Positions 8,157 through 16,749 of a stretch of 64,000 nucleotides of DNA are shown in pieces. The position numbers and the translations under genes are program-made. How positions within the stretch are numbered: the first letter of the stretch is position 1; each line of letters starts with the position of its first letter. The DNA comes from Bog-473 sp963828505 (GTDB lineage Bacteria > Actinomycetota > Acidimicrobiia > Acidimicrobiales > RAAP-2), in NCBI GenBank assembly GCA_963828505.1, contig CAWHFM010000019.1, positions 62,001 to 126,000 of the forward strand, given 5' to 3'. A model generated the notes under the pieces. The model ran no database searches, was not told the DNA's origin, and saw only the letters and a program-made list of their open reading frames with translations.

Positions 8157-8996
8157 GTGCCCTCCCCCGGCCCGCGCCCTGCCCCGCGCCGCCCGCTGGT
8201 CATGGGTGTCTTGAACGTCACGCCTGACTCCTTCTCCGACGGGGGGTGCCACGACACGTTCGAACGCGCCGTGGCTCGCGGCCTCGAGATGATGGACGAG
8301 GGCGCCGACGTGGTCGACGTGGGCGGCGAAAGCTCGCGCCCGGGGGCCGAGCCCGTCCCGGTCGCGGTCGAGCTCCAGCGCGTCGTGCCGGTGATAGAGG
8401 CGCTGGCCGCCGCCGGAGGGGCGCGTGGCGTTCGGATCTCGGTCGACACCGTCAAACCCGAGGTGGCCGAGGCCGCGCTCGCCGCCGGGGCCACGCTGGT
8501 CAACGACATCTCGGCCTCGCTCTGGGAGGTCGCGCTCGCCGGCGGCGCCGGCTGGGTCGCCATGCACATGCTGGGGGAGCCGCTCACCATGCAGGACGGC
8601 CCGATCTACCTCGACGTCGTCGCCGAGGTGCGCCACTTCCTGCTGGAGCGGGCCGAGGGTGCGCTGCGCTCGGGGGTGGCCGAGGTCTGGGTGGATCCCG
8701 GCATCGGCTTCGGCAAGACGCCGGCACACAATCTCGCCCTCCTGGCCCACCTGCCCGAGCTGGCGGAGGCCGCCGCCGACGCCGGGTGCGCCGGGGTGCT
8801 CGTCGGCACCAGCCGGAAGCGGTTCCTCGGGGTTCTGGCCGCACCCGGGGACGCGCCGCCGGCCCCGATCGCCGAGCGGGCCGAGGGCTCGCTGGCCACG
8901 GCCGCCGCCGCCATGGTCTCGGGTGCCGGAATGGTGCGGGTGCACGACGTGGCGGTCACGGCCCAGGTGGTCCGGCTGTATGGTCCAGCCGCATGA
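8157..8996 (+). CDS. folP: Dihydropteroate synthase
   Basis: Condenses dihydropterin pyrophosphate with p-aminobenzoate; the sulfonamide target. The TIM-barrel motifs are MGVLNVTPDSFSDGG near the N-terminus, GGESSRPGA, SVDTVKPEVAEAAL, NDISA, and DPGIGFGKT with VGTSRKRFLG near the end. The GTG at 8157 was chosen because it lies just before the first conserved strand and follows GAGGG; it gives 279 residues. It begins 14 bp after folE and overlaps the next gene by ATGA. Confidence 0.94.
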   Translation: MPSPGPRPAPRRPLVMGVLNVTPDSFSDGGCHDTFERAVARGLEMMDEGADVVDVGGESSRPGAEPVPVAVELQRVVPVIEALAAAGGARGVRISVDTVKPEVAEAALAAGATLVNDISASLWEVALAGGAGWVAMHMLGEPLTMQDGPIYLDVVAEVRHFLLERAEGALRSGVAEVWVDPGIGFGKTPAHNLALLAHLPELAEAAADAGCAGVLVGTSRKRFLGVLAAPGDAPPAPIAERAEGSLATAAAAMVSGAGMVRVHDVAVTAQVVRLYGPAA

Positions 8997-9508
8997 AGGG
9001 AAAGTGGGCGGCCGGCATCCCGCCGCGCAATTTCACCTGGGTCATCCGGGACCACCTGGCCGTCAGCGAACGGCCGGGGGGCTTCGCTCCCAACCACCGC
9101 CGCGTGCGCCGTCAGGAGGAGATCATCTGGCTCCGGGTCCAGGGCTTCGGCCGGGTCGTCTCGCTCCTTCCGTCGCCGCACAACCTGGCCGCGTACGACG
9201 AGGAGGGCCTGGCCTGGGCGAATTACCCGCTGGAGCGGTTCGGCGATCCGCGCCCGGTGCTGGCCGCGTGCTTCCAGGACCTCGACGACTCGCTGGCCGC
9301 CGGCCTGCGCATCCTCGTGCACCAGGACGAGCTGGGCGACCGGGTGATGGGGGTGGTCGCCGGGTACCTGGTGTGGTCCGGACGGATCACGAGTCCACCC
9401 CAGGCGGTCGCTCTGGTCGAGCACGTGGTCGGGCACGCCATGGGCGAGCCGGGGCGCGAGCTCCTGGCCGATCTGGGAGGCATGCCCGCTCGGGGCCAGG
9501 CCGGGTGA
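8993..9508 (+). CDS. Dual-specificity-phosphatase-like protein without catalytic Cys
   Basis: 171-residue protein of unassigned function inside the folate operon, between folP and folB, overlapping both (ATGA and GTGA). The pattern resembles a dual-specificity phosphatase fold: WVIRDHLAVSERPG, WLRVQGFGRVVSLLPS, a WANYPLERFGDP segment like the general-acid loop, and ILVHQDELGDRVMGVVAGYLVW. The last contains HQ-x5-R where active enzymes have HC-x5-R, so the nucleophile is Gln while the phosphate-binding Arg remains. If the fold assignment holds, it would bind rather than hydrolyse a phosphate or pterin ligand. A phosphatase is needed in folate synthesis to process dihydroneopterin triphosphate, but this protein lacks the residue for it. 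Confidence 0.75.
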   Translation: MKGKWAAGIPPRNFTWVIRDHLAVSERPGGFAPNHRRVRRQEEIIWLRVQGFGRVVSLLPSPHNLAAYDEEGLAWANYPLERFGDPRPVLAACFQDLDDSLAAGLRILVHQDELGDRVMGVVAGYLVWSGRITSPPQAVALVEHVVGHAMGEPGRELLADLGGMPARGQAG

Positions 9509-9867
9509 ACGACCGCATCGAGATCCTCGACCTGCGGGTCGCCGGCGTGCACGGGGTCCTGCCCGAGGAGCGCGAGCGGGCCCAGACCTTCTCGCTCGAC
9601 ATCGTGGCCTGGGTCGACACGGACGCGGCCCAGCACAGTGACGACCTGGCCGACACCGTCGACTACGGCGCGCTGGCCCAGGCCGCCGCCGACATCGTCT
9701 CGGGTCGCTCCTACCAGCTGCTCGAGGCGCTGGCCGGGCGCCTCGCCGACGCGCTGCTCGTGCTCGATCCGCGGCTGGACGCGATCGAGGTCACCGTGCG
9801 CAAGGTCCGGCCCCCGCTGGCCCTCGACGTCGGCTCGACCGGGGTGCGCGTGCGCCGCGCCCGCTGA
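9505..9867 (+). CDS. folB: Dihydroneopterin aldolase
   Basis: Cleaves dihydroneopterin to hydroxymethyl-dihydropterin. 120 residues, typical for the family. Starts with the characteristic IEILDLRVAGVHGVLPEERE, then DTVDYGALAQ and SYQLLEALAGRLADALL, and ends with a strand containing VRKVRPP. The GTG start overlaps the previous stop, and folK follows after 11 bp. Confidence 0.95.
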   Translation: MNDRIEILDLRVAGVHGVLPEERERAQTFSLDIVAWVDTDAAQHSDDLADTVDYGALAQAAADIVSGRSYQLLEALAGRLADALLVLDPRLDAIEVTVRKVRPPLALDVGSTGVRVRRAR

Positions 9868-9878
9868 GGCCGGCCGTC

Positions 9879-10379
9879 GTGGTCGTGGGACGGCGCCGCC
9901 GGGCGTTCATCGGCCTCGGCTCGAACCTCGGCGACCGCCGCGCCCTACTGCGGGCCGCCGTCGAGGGGCTGCGGGCCGGCGGGGACGTCGTCGCCGTCTC
10001 CCCCGTCTACGAGACCGAGCCGGTCGGGGGCCCCGCCGGCCAGGGCTCCTACCTGAACGCCGTCGTCGAGCTCTCGACCGCGGACACGCCACGCCGCCTC
10101 CTGCAGCGGTGCCACGCGCTCGAGGACGCCGCCGGGCGGGTGCGCGCCGAGCGCTGGGGGTCCCGGACGCTCGATGCCGACGTCCTCTACGTCGAGGGCT
10201 GCGAGGTGGACGAGCCCGACCTCACCGTGCCCCATCCGCGCCTGTGGGAGCGGCGGTTCGTCCTGGCCCCCCTGGCCGACCTCGCCCCCGACCTGGTCTC
10301 CCGGTCGCGTCTGGGGCGCGCTGGTGGCGAGGTCACCCGCGTGGGTAATGTTGGGGTGTCATTCTCGGATCGTCTGTAG
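9879..10379 (+). CDS. folK: 2-amino-4-hydroxy-6-hydroxymethyldihydropteridine diphosphokinase
   Basis: Pyrophosphorylates hydroxymethyl-dihydropterin for FolP. 166 residues with IGLGSNLGDR near the N-terminus, SPVYETEPVGGPAGQ, YLNAVVEL, RWGSRTLDADVLYV (the metal/ATP-binding Asp pair) and VPHPRLWERRFVLAPLADL. The ending (after LAPDLV) is short and looks divergent. The GTG follows folB closely; the next gene has its own strong ribosome site 43 bp downstream. Confidence 0.94.
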   Translation: MVVGRRRRAFIGLGSNLGDRRALLRAAVEGLRAGGDVVAVSPVYETEPVGGPAGQGSYLNAVVELSTADTPRRLLQRCHALEDAAGRVRAERWGSRTLDADVLYVEGCEVDEPDLTVPHPRLWERRFVLAPLADLAPDLVSRSRLGRAGGEVTRVGNVGVSFSDRL

Positions 10380-10422
10380 GCGAACGGCACCCGCCAGGGG
10401 CCGGAACGCCGAAGGAGGTCAG

Positions 10423-11148
10423 ATGCACTCCATCCGCATCGTCGGGCCCGGTCGGGCCGGCACGTCCCTCGGCACCGCCCTCTCGGCGCGGGGCTGGTCG
10501 TTCGCCGGCTTCCTGGGTCGTGACGACGACATCTCGAACGCCGGGCGCGGTGTCGACGTCCTGGTCGTGGCCACACCCGACGACGCCGTCGCCGCGGTGG
10601 CGGCGCTGGTCGAGCCGGTGCCCACGACCACGGTCGTGCACCTCTCGGGCTCCCTCGGGCTCGACGCCCTGGCACCGCATCCGCGCCGGGGCGCCCTGCA
10701 CCCCCTGGTCCCGTTGCCCAACGCCGAGGTCGGCGCGGCCCGCCTGGTCTCGGGCGTCACCTTCGCCGTGGCGGGCGCGCCCGAGGCGGGCGACATGGCC
10801 CGCAGCCTCGGGGGCCGTGTCGTCGAGGTGGCCGACGCCGACCGCGCCGCCTACCACGCCGCGGCCTGTGTCGCCGCCAACCACGTGGTGGCTCTCCTGG
10901 GCCAGGTCGAGCGCATCGCCGCCTCGGTCGGTCTGAGCCTCGAGTCCTTCCTCCCGCTCACCCGCGCCGCCCTCGACGACGTGGACCGCCTGGGGCCGGG
11001 CGCCGCCCTCACCGGGCCGGCGCGGCGCGGCGACTGGGCGACGCTCAGCCGGCATCTCGATGCGCTGGCGGCCGACGAGCGGCCGGGGTACCAGGCGGGA
11101 GCGGCGCTGGCCACCAAGCTGGCCGGCGACGTGCCGGTGGCGGTGTAG
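10423..11148 (+). CDS. Rossmann-like protein with DUF2520 domain
   Basis: 241 residues. The N-terminal nucleotide-binding fold begins IRIVGPGRAGTSLGTAL (GxGxxG-like), followed by DVLVVATPDDAVAAVA and VVHLSGSLGLDAL; the C-terminal helical half (YHAAACVAANHVVALLGQVERIA) fits DUF2520. The family resembles NADP-dependent ketopantoate or F420-dependent reductases. Next to panC and panD it is a natural candidate for the ketopantoate reductase step, but this is inference. The ATG has a strong AAGGAGG at about 10412, the best ribosome site in this run. panC starts 3 bp after the stop. Confidence 0.87.
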   Translation: MHSIRIVGPGRAGTSLGTALSARGWSFAGFLGRDDDISNAGRGVDVLVVATPDDAVAAVAALVEPVPTTTVVHLSGSLGLDALAPHPRRGALHPLVPLPNAEVGAARLVSGVTFAVAGAPEAGDMARSLGGRVVEVADADRAAYHAAACVAANHVVALLGQVERIAASVGLSLESFLPLTRAALDDVDRLGPGAALTGPARRGDWATLSRHLDALAADERPGYQAGAALATKLAGDVPVAV

Positions 11149-11151
11149 GCG

Positions 11152-12063
11152 GTGCACGTCGCCGAGACCGCGGCCGGCTGCCGCGCACTGCTCGACCGGG
11201 CCCGGGCCGCCGGCCGCCAGGTCGGCCTGGTCCCGACGATGGGCGCGCTGCACGACGGCCACGTGTCGCTGGTGGCGCGGGCCCGCGCCGAGTGCGACAC
11301 CGTGGTCGTGAGCATCTTCGTGAACCCGCTGCAGTTCGGCGACGCCGGCGACCTCGCCGCCTACCCGCGCACCCTCGAGCGCGACCTGCTGGTGTGCGCC
11401 GAGGCCGGAGCAGACGTCGTCTTCGTCCCGAGCGTGGGCGAGATGTACCCCTCGTGGCCGGCCCCGCCCGCCACCACCGTGTCCGTGCGGGGTGTGAGCG
11501 AGTGCTGGGAGGGCGCCTCGCGCCCGGGCCACTTCGACGGCGTGGCGACCGTCGTGGCCAAGCTCTTCGCCGTCGCCGGACCCGGCCGGGCCTACTTCGG
11601 GGACAAGGACTTCCAGCAGCTGGCGGTGGTGCGCCGCCTGGCGGCCGACCTGTGCCTGCCCGTCGAGGTGGTGGGCTGCGCCACCGTGCGAGAACCCGAC
11701 GGGCTGGCCCTCTCGAGCCGCAACGTCCGCCTCTCGAGCGCCGAGCGGGCGGCCGCGCCCGCGCTCCGGCGTGCCCTCGACGCCGGGCAGGCCGCCGTGG
11801 CCGCCGGGTCGCGCTCGGGCCGCGACGTCGGACGCGCCATGGCCGCCGTGATGGCGCTCGAGCCGCTGGTCGAGCTCGACTACGCCGTCGCGGTCGACGC
11901 CGACGGGCTCGGTGTGGTCGACACCATCACGGACCCCTCCGGCGTACGCCTGCTCGTGGCGGCCCGGGTAGGTCCCGTCCGCCTCATCGACAACTGCCCC
12001 GCGGTCAGCGACCGCGCCTACGGCACGCTGCCGCAGACCCGCCAACTCGAAAGGACCGCCTGA
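11152..12063 (+). CDS. panC: Pantothenate synthetase
   Basis: Joins pantoate and beta-alanine using ATP. 303 residues with VPTMGALHDGH (HIGH-like ATP motif), VSIFVNPLQFG, YPRTLERDL, RPGHFDGVATVVAKLF, YFGDKDFQQLAVVRRL and LALSSRNVRLS (KMSKS equivalent). The GTG start lies 3 bp after the DUF2520 gene; panD follows after 4 bp, so beta-alanine supply and use are co-expressed. Confidence 0.96.
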   Translation: MHVAETAAGCRALLDRARAAGRQVGLVPTMGALHDGHVSLVARARAECDTVVVSIFVNPLQFGDAGDLAAYPRTLERDLLVCAEAGADVVFVPSVGEMYPSWPAPPATTVSVRGVSECWEGASRPGHFDGVATVVAKLFAVAGPGRAYFGDKDFQQLAVVRRLAADLCLPVEVVGCATVREPDGLALSSRNVRLSSAERAAAPALRRALDAGQAAVAAGSRSGRDVGRAMAAVMALEPLVELDYAVAVDADGLGVVDTITDPSGVRLLVAARVGPVRLIDNCPAVSDRAYGTLPQTRQLERTA

Positions 12064-12067
12064 GCCG

Positions 12068-12460
12068 ATGCGCCGTCGCATGATGAAGTCCAAGATCCAC
12101 CGGGCCACGGTCACCGGTGCCGACCTCAACTACGTCGGCTCCATCAGTCTCGACACCGAACTGATGGCGCTGGCCGACATCCTCCCGTACGAGCAGGTGG
12201 CCGTCCTCGACATCGACAACGGCGCCCGCTTCGAGACCTACGCCATAAAGGGCGAGCGCGGCCAGGTGTGCCTGAACGGCGCGGCGGCGCGCCTGGTGGC
12301 CCCGGGCGACAAGGTGATCGTCATCAGCTACGCCGACTACGAGCAGGCCGAGCTCGCCACCTACTCGCCGCGCGTGGTGCACGTCGACCGGGCCAACCGC
12401 GTGATCGACGAGGCGTCGGCGCGCCTCGACGCCGAGCTCACGTCGACCGAACCGGCATGA
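12068..12460 (+). CDS. panD: Aspartate 1-decarboxylase (pyruvoyl enzyme proenzyme)
   Basis: Makes beta-alanine from aspartate for pantothenate. It is made as a proenzyme that self-cleaves at Gly-Ser to form a pyruvoyl group; the site is seen in NYVGSISLD. Other family motifs: MMKSKIHRATVTGADL at the start, EQVAVLDIDNGARFETYAIKG, GAAARLVAPGDKVIVISYA. 130 residues. Its stop overlaps the nadB start (ATGA). Confidence 0.96.
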   Translation: MRRRMMKSKIHRATVTGADLNYVGSISLDTELMALADILPYEQVAVLDIDNGARFETYAIKGERGQVCLNGAAARLVAPGDKVIVISYADYEQAELATYSPRVVHVDRANRVIDEASARLDAELTSTEPA

Positions 12461-14121
12461 CCGTGGACGCCCGGGGGCCGGGACCGTTCGACGTCCTGGT
12501 CCTGGGCAGCGGGGTGGCCGGCCTCACGGCGGCGGTACGCCTGGCCGGTCCGGGCGCGTCGCCCCCGCTGTCGCTGGGCGTGCTGACCAAGGGCGCGCTG
12601 TCGCAGTCGGCCACCCGCTGGGCCCAAGGCGGCGTCGCGGCCGTTCTCGGTGGTGACGAGGATTCGACCGATCTCCACCTGGCCGACACGTTGCGGGCCG
12701 GCGCCGGGCTCTGCGACGAGGAGGCCGTGCGCATCCTCGTCGACGAGGGTCCGGGGAGGGTGCACGAGCTGATCGCGCTCGGGGTCGAGTTCGACCGGGA
12801 GTCCTCGGGGCTGCTCGCCCTGGCGCGCGAGGGGGGCCACTCGCGCGCCCGGGTGGTGCACGCCGGCGGCGCCGCCACCGGGGCCGAGGTGGAACGGGCC
12901 CTCGTCGCCGCCACCTGGCGCTCGGCCAGCGCCGTGCTCGAGGCGTGGTTCGCCCTCGACCTGGTCGTCGAGGGTGGGCGCTGCGTCGGGGTGACCGCGC
13001 TCCCGCCGGGGGGCGGGGAGCCCGTCGAGGTACGGGCCGACCACGTCGTGCTGGCCACCGGCGGCGCGGGCCAGCTCTTCAGCGTCACCACCAACCCGCC
13101 CGAGTCGACCGGCGACGGCGTGGCCATGGCGCTGCGGGCCGGCGTGCCCGTCGGCGATGTCGAGTTCGTGCAGTTCCACCCGACCGCCCTGCACCACCCG
13201 GCGATGCCGCGCCCACTGCTCTCCGAGGCGCTGCGCGGCCACGGCGCCCTCCTGCGCGACGCCGAAGGCGAGCGCTTCGTCGACGAGCTCGCCCCGCGCG
13301 ACGTGGTGAGCCGGGCCATGGCCGCCCGCATGTCCGAGCAGGGTGTGGACCACCTCTGGCTCGATGCGACGGCCCTCGAGCGCTTCGGCTCCCGCTTCCC
13401 GACCATCGCCGCCTCCGTCGCCTCCATCGGGCTCGACCCCGAGCGCGACTGGCTGCCGATCGCACCGGCGGCGCACCACCTCTCGGGCGGGGTCGTCACC
13501 GATCTGTGGAGCGCCACCGCGCTGCCCGGGCTCTTTGCCGTGGGCGAGGTCGCCTGCACAGGTGTGCACGGGGCCAACCGGCTAGCGTCGAACTCGCTCC
13601 TCGAGGGCATGGTGTTCGGGGCTCGCCTGGCCGAGCGGATTGAGGCCGGCTCGTCCGCGCCCGAGCCGAGCGGCGCGCTGCGCGCCGTCCTCGGTGTCGC
13701 GCCGGCGGACGGGATCGGTTGCACGCCACTGCGGGCGCGGGGCCCCTTCGTCGCCGAGGACGGTGACCGTTTCGGCGCGCCCGACGTGACCAAGCTGCGC
13801 GACGCGCTGCAGCGCGCCATGACCCGCGGTGCCGGTGTGGTGCGCAGCGCGGCCTCCCTCGCCGGTGCCCGGGCCGCGGCCGAGGAGATCGCGGCGGCGT
13901 TGGCCGGTCCCGCCCGCTCCACCTCCGGCGAGGGCGAGCTGGCGAATTTGCTGCAGCTGGCCGACGCCCTGCTGGTCTCGGCCGATCGGCGCACCGAGAC
14001 CCGCGGCGCCCAGGCGCGGCGCGAGTACCCCGAGACCGACCCGTCGTGGCGCCGCCGACTCGTGCACGGCGCGCCCGGCGCACCCGGCGCCGAGGCACCA
14101 CAGCCCGAGGCGACGCCGTGA
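12457..14121 (+). CDS. nadB: L-aspartate oxidase
   Basis: FAD enzyme that oxidises aspartate to iminoaspartate for de novo NAD synthesis. 554 residues: dinucleotide fold VLVLGSGVAGLTAAV near the N-terminus, TRWAQGGVAAVLG, GGHSRARVVHAGG, VLATGGAGQLFSVTTNP, VQFHPTALH, the LLSEALRGHGALL active-site stretch, HLSGGVVTD, and GANRLASNSLLEGMVFGAR. A helical C-terminal domain follows. nadA is not seen in this window. nadC starts 13 bp after the stop. Confidence 0.95.
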   Translation: MTVDARGPGPFDVLVLGSGVAGLTAAVRLAGPGASPPLSLGVLTKGALSQSATRWAQGGVAAVLGGDEDSTDLHLADTLRAGAGLCDEEAVRILVDEGPGRVHELIALGVEFDRESSGLLALAREGGHSRARVVHAGGAATGAEVERALVAATWRSASAVLEAWFALDLVVEGGRCVGVTALPPGGGEPVEVRADHVVLATGGAGQLFSVTTNPPESTGDGVAMALRAGVPVGDVEFVQFHPTALHHPAMPRPLLSEALRGHGALLRDAEGERFVDELAPRDVVSRAMAARMSEQGVDHLWLDATALERFGSRFPTIAASVASIGLDPERDWLPIAPAAHHLSGGVVTDLWSATALPGLFAVGEVACTGVHGANRLASNSLLEGMVFGARLAERIEAGSSAPEPSGALRAVLGVAPADGIGCTPLRARGPFVAEDGDRFGAPDVTKLRDALQRAMTRGAGVVRSAASLAGARAAAEEIAAALAGPARSTSGEGELANLLQLADALLVSADRRTETRGAQARREYPETDPSWRRRLVHGAPGAPGAEAPQPEATP

Positions 14122-14134
14122 CCGTCGCGCACCT

Positions 14135-15061
14135 GTGAGCGTGGCGCACCAGAGCTCGCCGCCGGGCGGCGACGAACCAGGGTCGTACCGCCGGGCGGTG
14201 GCCGAGGCGGTCGAGCGAGCGCTGGCCGAGGACCTGGGCGACGCCGGCCTGGGCGACGCAGGAGACATCACGGCCTCGCTCGTGCCCGAGACGGCCACGG
14301 CGCACTTCGTCCTGCGCGCCCGCCAGCCCGGGGTGCTGGCCGGCCGCGACTGCGCCAGCGAGGTCTTCCGCCGCGTCGGGCCGGACCTCCGGCTGGTCTG
14401 GCAGGCGGAGGACGGCACCGAGCTCAAACCGGGCGACACGGTGGTGGAGGTGTGGGGAGCGCTCCGCCCCGTCCTCACCGCGGAGCGCACCGCCCTGAAC
14501 TTCCTCGGCCACCTCTCGGGCATCGCCACGCTCACGGCGCAGTTCGTCGCCGCCGCCCGCGAGGGCAACCCGTCCGTGCAGGTGCTCGATACGCGCAAGA
14601 CCACTCCGGGCCTACGAGCGCTCGAGAAGGCGGCCGTGCGCGCCGGCGGGGGGACGAGCCATCGCGCCGGCCTCTACGACGCCGTCCTGGTCAAGGACAA
14701 CCACCTGGCCGGGATCGGTATCGCCGAGGCGGTGCGCCGGGCGCGCCAGCTGTGGCCCGGCCGGATGGTCGAGATCGAGTGTGACGCTCTGGACCAGGTG
14801 GCCGAGGCCGCCCGCGCCGGCGCCGACGCGGTTCTCTTCGACAACATGGAGCCGGGTCAGGTGGTCGAGGCCATCGGGGTGGCCCGCCTCGACGCTCCGG
14901 GACCCATCCTCACGGAGGTCTCCGGCGGGGTGACCCTCGCCACCATCGGCGCCTATGCCGCCGCCGGCCCCGACCGGATCTCCGTCGGGGCCCTCACCCA
15001 CTCGGCCGGGGTGCTGGACCTCGGGCTCGATCTCGTCCCCGACGAGGACCGAGGCGCCTGA
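14135..15061 (+). CDS. nadC: Nicotinate-nucleotide diphosphorylase (carboxylating)
   Basis: Quinolinate phosphoribosyltransferase; converts quinolinate plus PRPP to nicotinate mononucleotide. Motifs: EDLG...GDITASLVP near the N-terminus, RTALNFLGHLSGIAT, VLDTRKTTPGLRALEK, GGGTSHRAGLYDAVLVKDNH, EIECDALDQVAEA, VLFDNMEP, and EVSGGVTLATI. The GTG at 14135 (308 residues) was chosen as the upstream member of two close GTGs. coaX begins 2 bp after its stop. Confidence 0.96.
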   Translation: MSVAHQSSPPGGDEPGSYRRAVAEAVERALAEDLGDAGLGDAGDITASLVPETATAHFVLRARQPGVLAGRDCASEVFRRVGPDLRLVWQAEDGTELKPGDTVVEVWGALRPVLTAERTALNFLGHLSGIATLTAQFVAAAREGNPSVQVLDTRKTTPGLRALEKAAVRAGGGTSHRAGLYDAVLVKDNHLAGIGIAEAVRRARQLWPGRMVEIECDALDQVAEAARAGADAVLFDNMEPGQVVEAIGVARLDAPGPILTEVSGGVTLATIGAYAAAGPDRISVGALTHSAGVLDLGLDLVPDEDRGA

Positions 15062-15063
15062 CC

Positions 15064-15909
15064 GTGCTCCTGGCCATCGACGTCGGCAACACCGAGACGG
15101 TGATCGGTCTCTACGCGCTCGACGGCGCCGAGCCGGTGTCCGACGAGGGTGTCGGCGTCGGGATCGGCACCGAGCACGACCCCACGGCGCCACGCGGGCT
15201 GACGCACCACTGGCGGCTCTCGACCGTTCAGGTCCGCACCCCGGACGAACATGCCGTGCTGCTCACACAGCTGCTCGACCTCGAGGGCCTCGACATCGCG
15301 GCCAGCGTCACGGGTATCGCCGTGAGCTCGTCGGTGCCCCACGTGACGGCCGAGCTGCGCCAGATGGCCTCGCGCTGGTTCGCCAGCATCCCCTGCGTCG
15401 TGCTCGGCCCGGGCACGAAGAGCGGGATGCCCATCCTCTACGACAACCCCAGGGAGGTCGGGGCCGACCGCATCGCGGACGCAGTCGGGGCGTACGACCT
15501 GTACGGCGGGCCGTGCGTCGTCGTGGACATGGGTACGGCGACCACGGTCGAGGCGGTCAGCGCCAAGGGCGAGTACCTCGGTGGAGCCATCACGCCCGGC
15601 GTCGCCATCAGCCTCGAGGCTCTGTACCAGCAGGCGGCGGCGCTGCGCCGGGTCGAGCTGGTCGAGCCGCGGAGCGTGATCGGCCGTTCCACCGTCGAGT
15701 CGATCGAATCGGGGACCCTCTACGGCTTCGCCGGGCTCGTCGACGCGCTGGCCCGTCGCTTCATGGAGGAGCTCGGGCCCGCCACCGTCGTGGCCACGGG
15801 CGGGTTCAGCCCCCTGATCGCGCCGTACTCCGACACGATCGATCACCTGGAGCCCTGGCTGACCCTGCACGGATTGCGCATCGTCTACGAGCGCAACGTC
15901 GCTGGCTGA
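15064..15909 (+). CDS. coaX: Type III pantothenate kinase
   Basis: Phosphorylates pantothenate, the first step of coenzyme A synthesis. 281 residues, ASKHA fold: LLAIDVGNTETVIGLY (phosphate 1 loop), AVSSSVPHVT, NPREVGADRIADAVGAY, VVVDMGTATTVEAV, LGGAITPGV, and VATGGFSPL. An insertion of about 25 residues rich in Gly, Asp and Glu lies between the first strand and HHWRLST, compared with the usual compact N-terminus. Last gene of the vitamin run; panC, panD and coaX together link pantothenate synthesis to CoA. Confidence 0.94.
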   Translation: MLLAIDVGNTETVIGLYALDGAEPVSDEGVGVGIGTEHDPTAPRGLTHHWRLSTVQVRTPDEHAVLLTQLLDLEGLDIAASVTGIAVSSSVPHVTAELRQMASRWFASIPCVVLGPGTKSGMPILYDNPREVGADRIADAVGAYDLYGGPCVVVDMGTATTVEAVSAKGEYLGGAITPGVAISLEALYQQAAALRRVELVEPRSVIGRSTVESIESGTLYGFAGLVDALARRFMEELGPATVVATGGFSPLIAPYSDTIDHLEPWLTLHGLRIVYERNVAG

Positions 15910-16112
15910 GCACCCGAGTGCGGAGCGCCGGGCGGCACGTTCTTCGAAAGGCGGTCGCCCGGAGGAACGCGAAAATTTCTTCTCCGGTTCTTATCTTCTG
16001 TGGATCCTCCTGACACGCCCTTCACAGGTCCTTCATACGCGCCTTCCATAGTGTGTCGGGTCGCCGGAGGGCGTCAGTGCGAGGAGCACAGAAGAGTCGC
16101 AAGGAGATTCGT

Positions 16113-16493
16113 ATGTTTGGCAAGGTCATTGCCGGGGCGTCGATCGCAGGCGCGCTCGCCTTCGGTACGGTCGGGATCGTCGGCGCCACCACCCCATCGA
16201 CGCCGTCGTCCACGTCGGCCCCCTCGACCCCGTCGGCCCCGTCGACTCCGAAGAAGGCCGCGGTGCCCTGCAGCTTCTTCTCGCAGGTGAAGCCTGATCT
16301 CCAGGCCTTCGCCAGCGACCTCAACAGCGCGGTCACCCAGGCCCAGAACATCGAGACCCAGGCCAAGACGGCCGGCTACACCAAGCTGGCCAAGGACATC
16401 GGCCGGCGGGTCAAGACGGTGCAGACCCAGGAGAAGCAGGTGGGGAAGCGGCTCCAGAAGATCGACGCACGCTGCAGCTCGACCAGCGGCTGA
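16113..16493 (+). CDS. Small secreted helical protein, copy 1
   Basis: 126 residues; no family recognised. A cleavable signal peptide is likely (KVIAGASIAGALAFGTVGIVGA), followed by a Ser/Thr/Pro-rich linker of about 25 residues, then a predicted helical region with one Cys at each end (VPCSFF and DARCSS), suggesting a disulfide. The ATG has AAGGAG 8 bp upstream. A similar protein lies 257 bp downstream with the same layout, so these look like a tandem duplication. Function unknown; export to the cell surface is the only safe inference. Confidence 0.8.
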   Translation: MFGKVIAGASIAGALAFGTVGIVGATTPSTPSSTSAPSTPSAPSTPKKAAVPCSFFSQVKPDLQAFASDLNSAVTQAQNIETQAKTAGYTKLAKDIGRRVKTVQTQEKQVGKRLQKIDARCSSTSG

Positions 16494-16515
16494 GCGAGGC
16501 CCGACCTTTAGAAAG

Positions 16516-16548
16516 GCGACCGCCGTCGGTCACTCCGGCGGTGGTCGC
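16516..16548 (+). terminator. Candidate terminator after secreted protein copy 1
   Basis: GCGACCGCCG and CGGCGGTGGTCGC form an imperfect GC-rich stem 22 bp after the stop. There is no U-tract. Confidence 0.3.
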
Positions 16549-16749
16549 TCCGGCCGGTCCACCGCCGGCGTCCGCAGACCTGCCGGCGCGGCCGCGCCGC
16601 GCCCGCGCCACAATGGTGGTGTCGGGTGGCGACGGGCAGGACCATCCGTCTGGACGCGTTGAGCGGAATGCAGGCAGGAAAGCGCTACGAGACGAGTACG
16701 GCGCTCGAGGCCAGAACGCACGAGAAGATCAAGGTCCCAGGAGGACACA

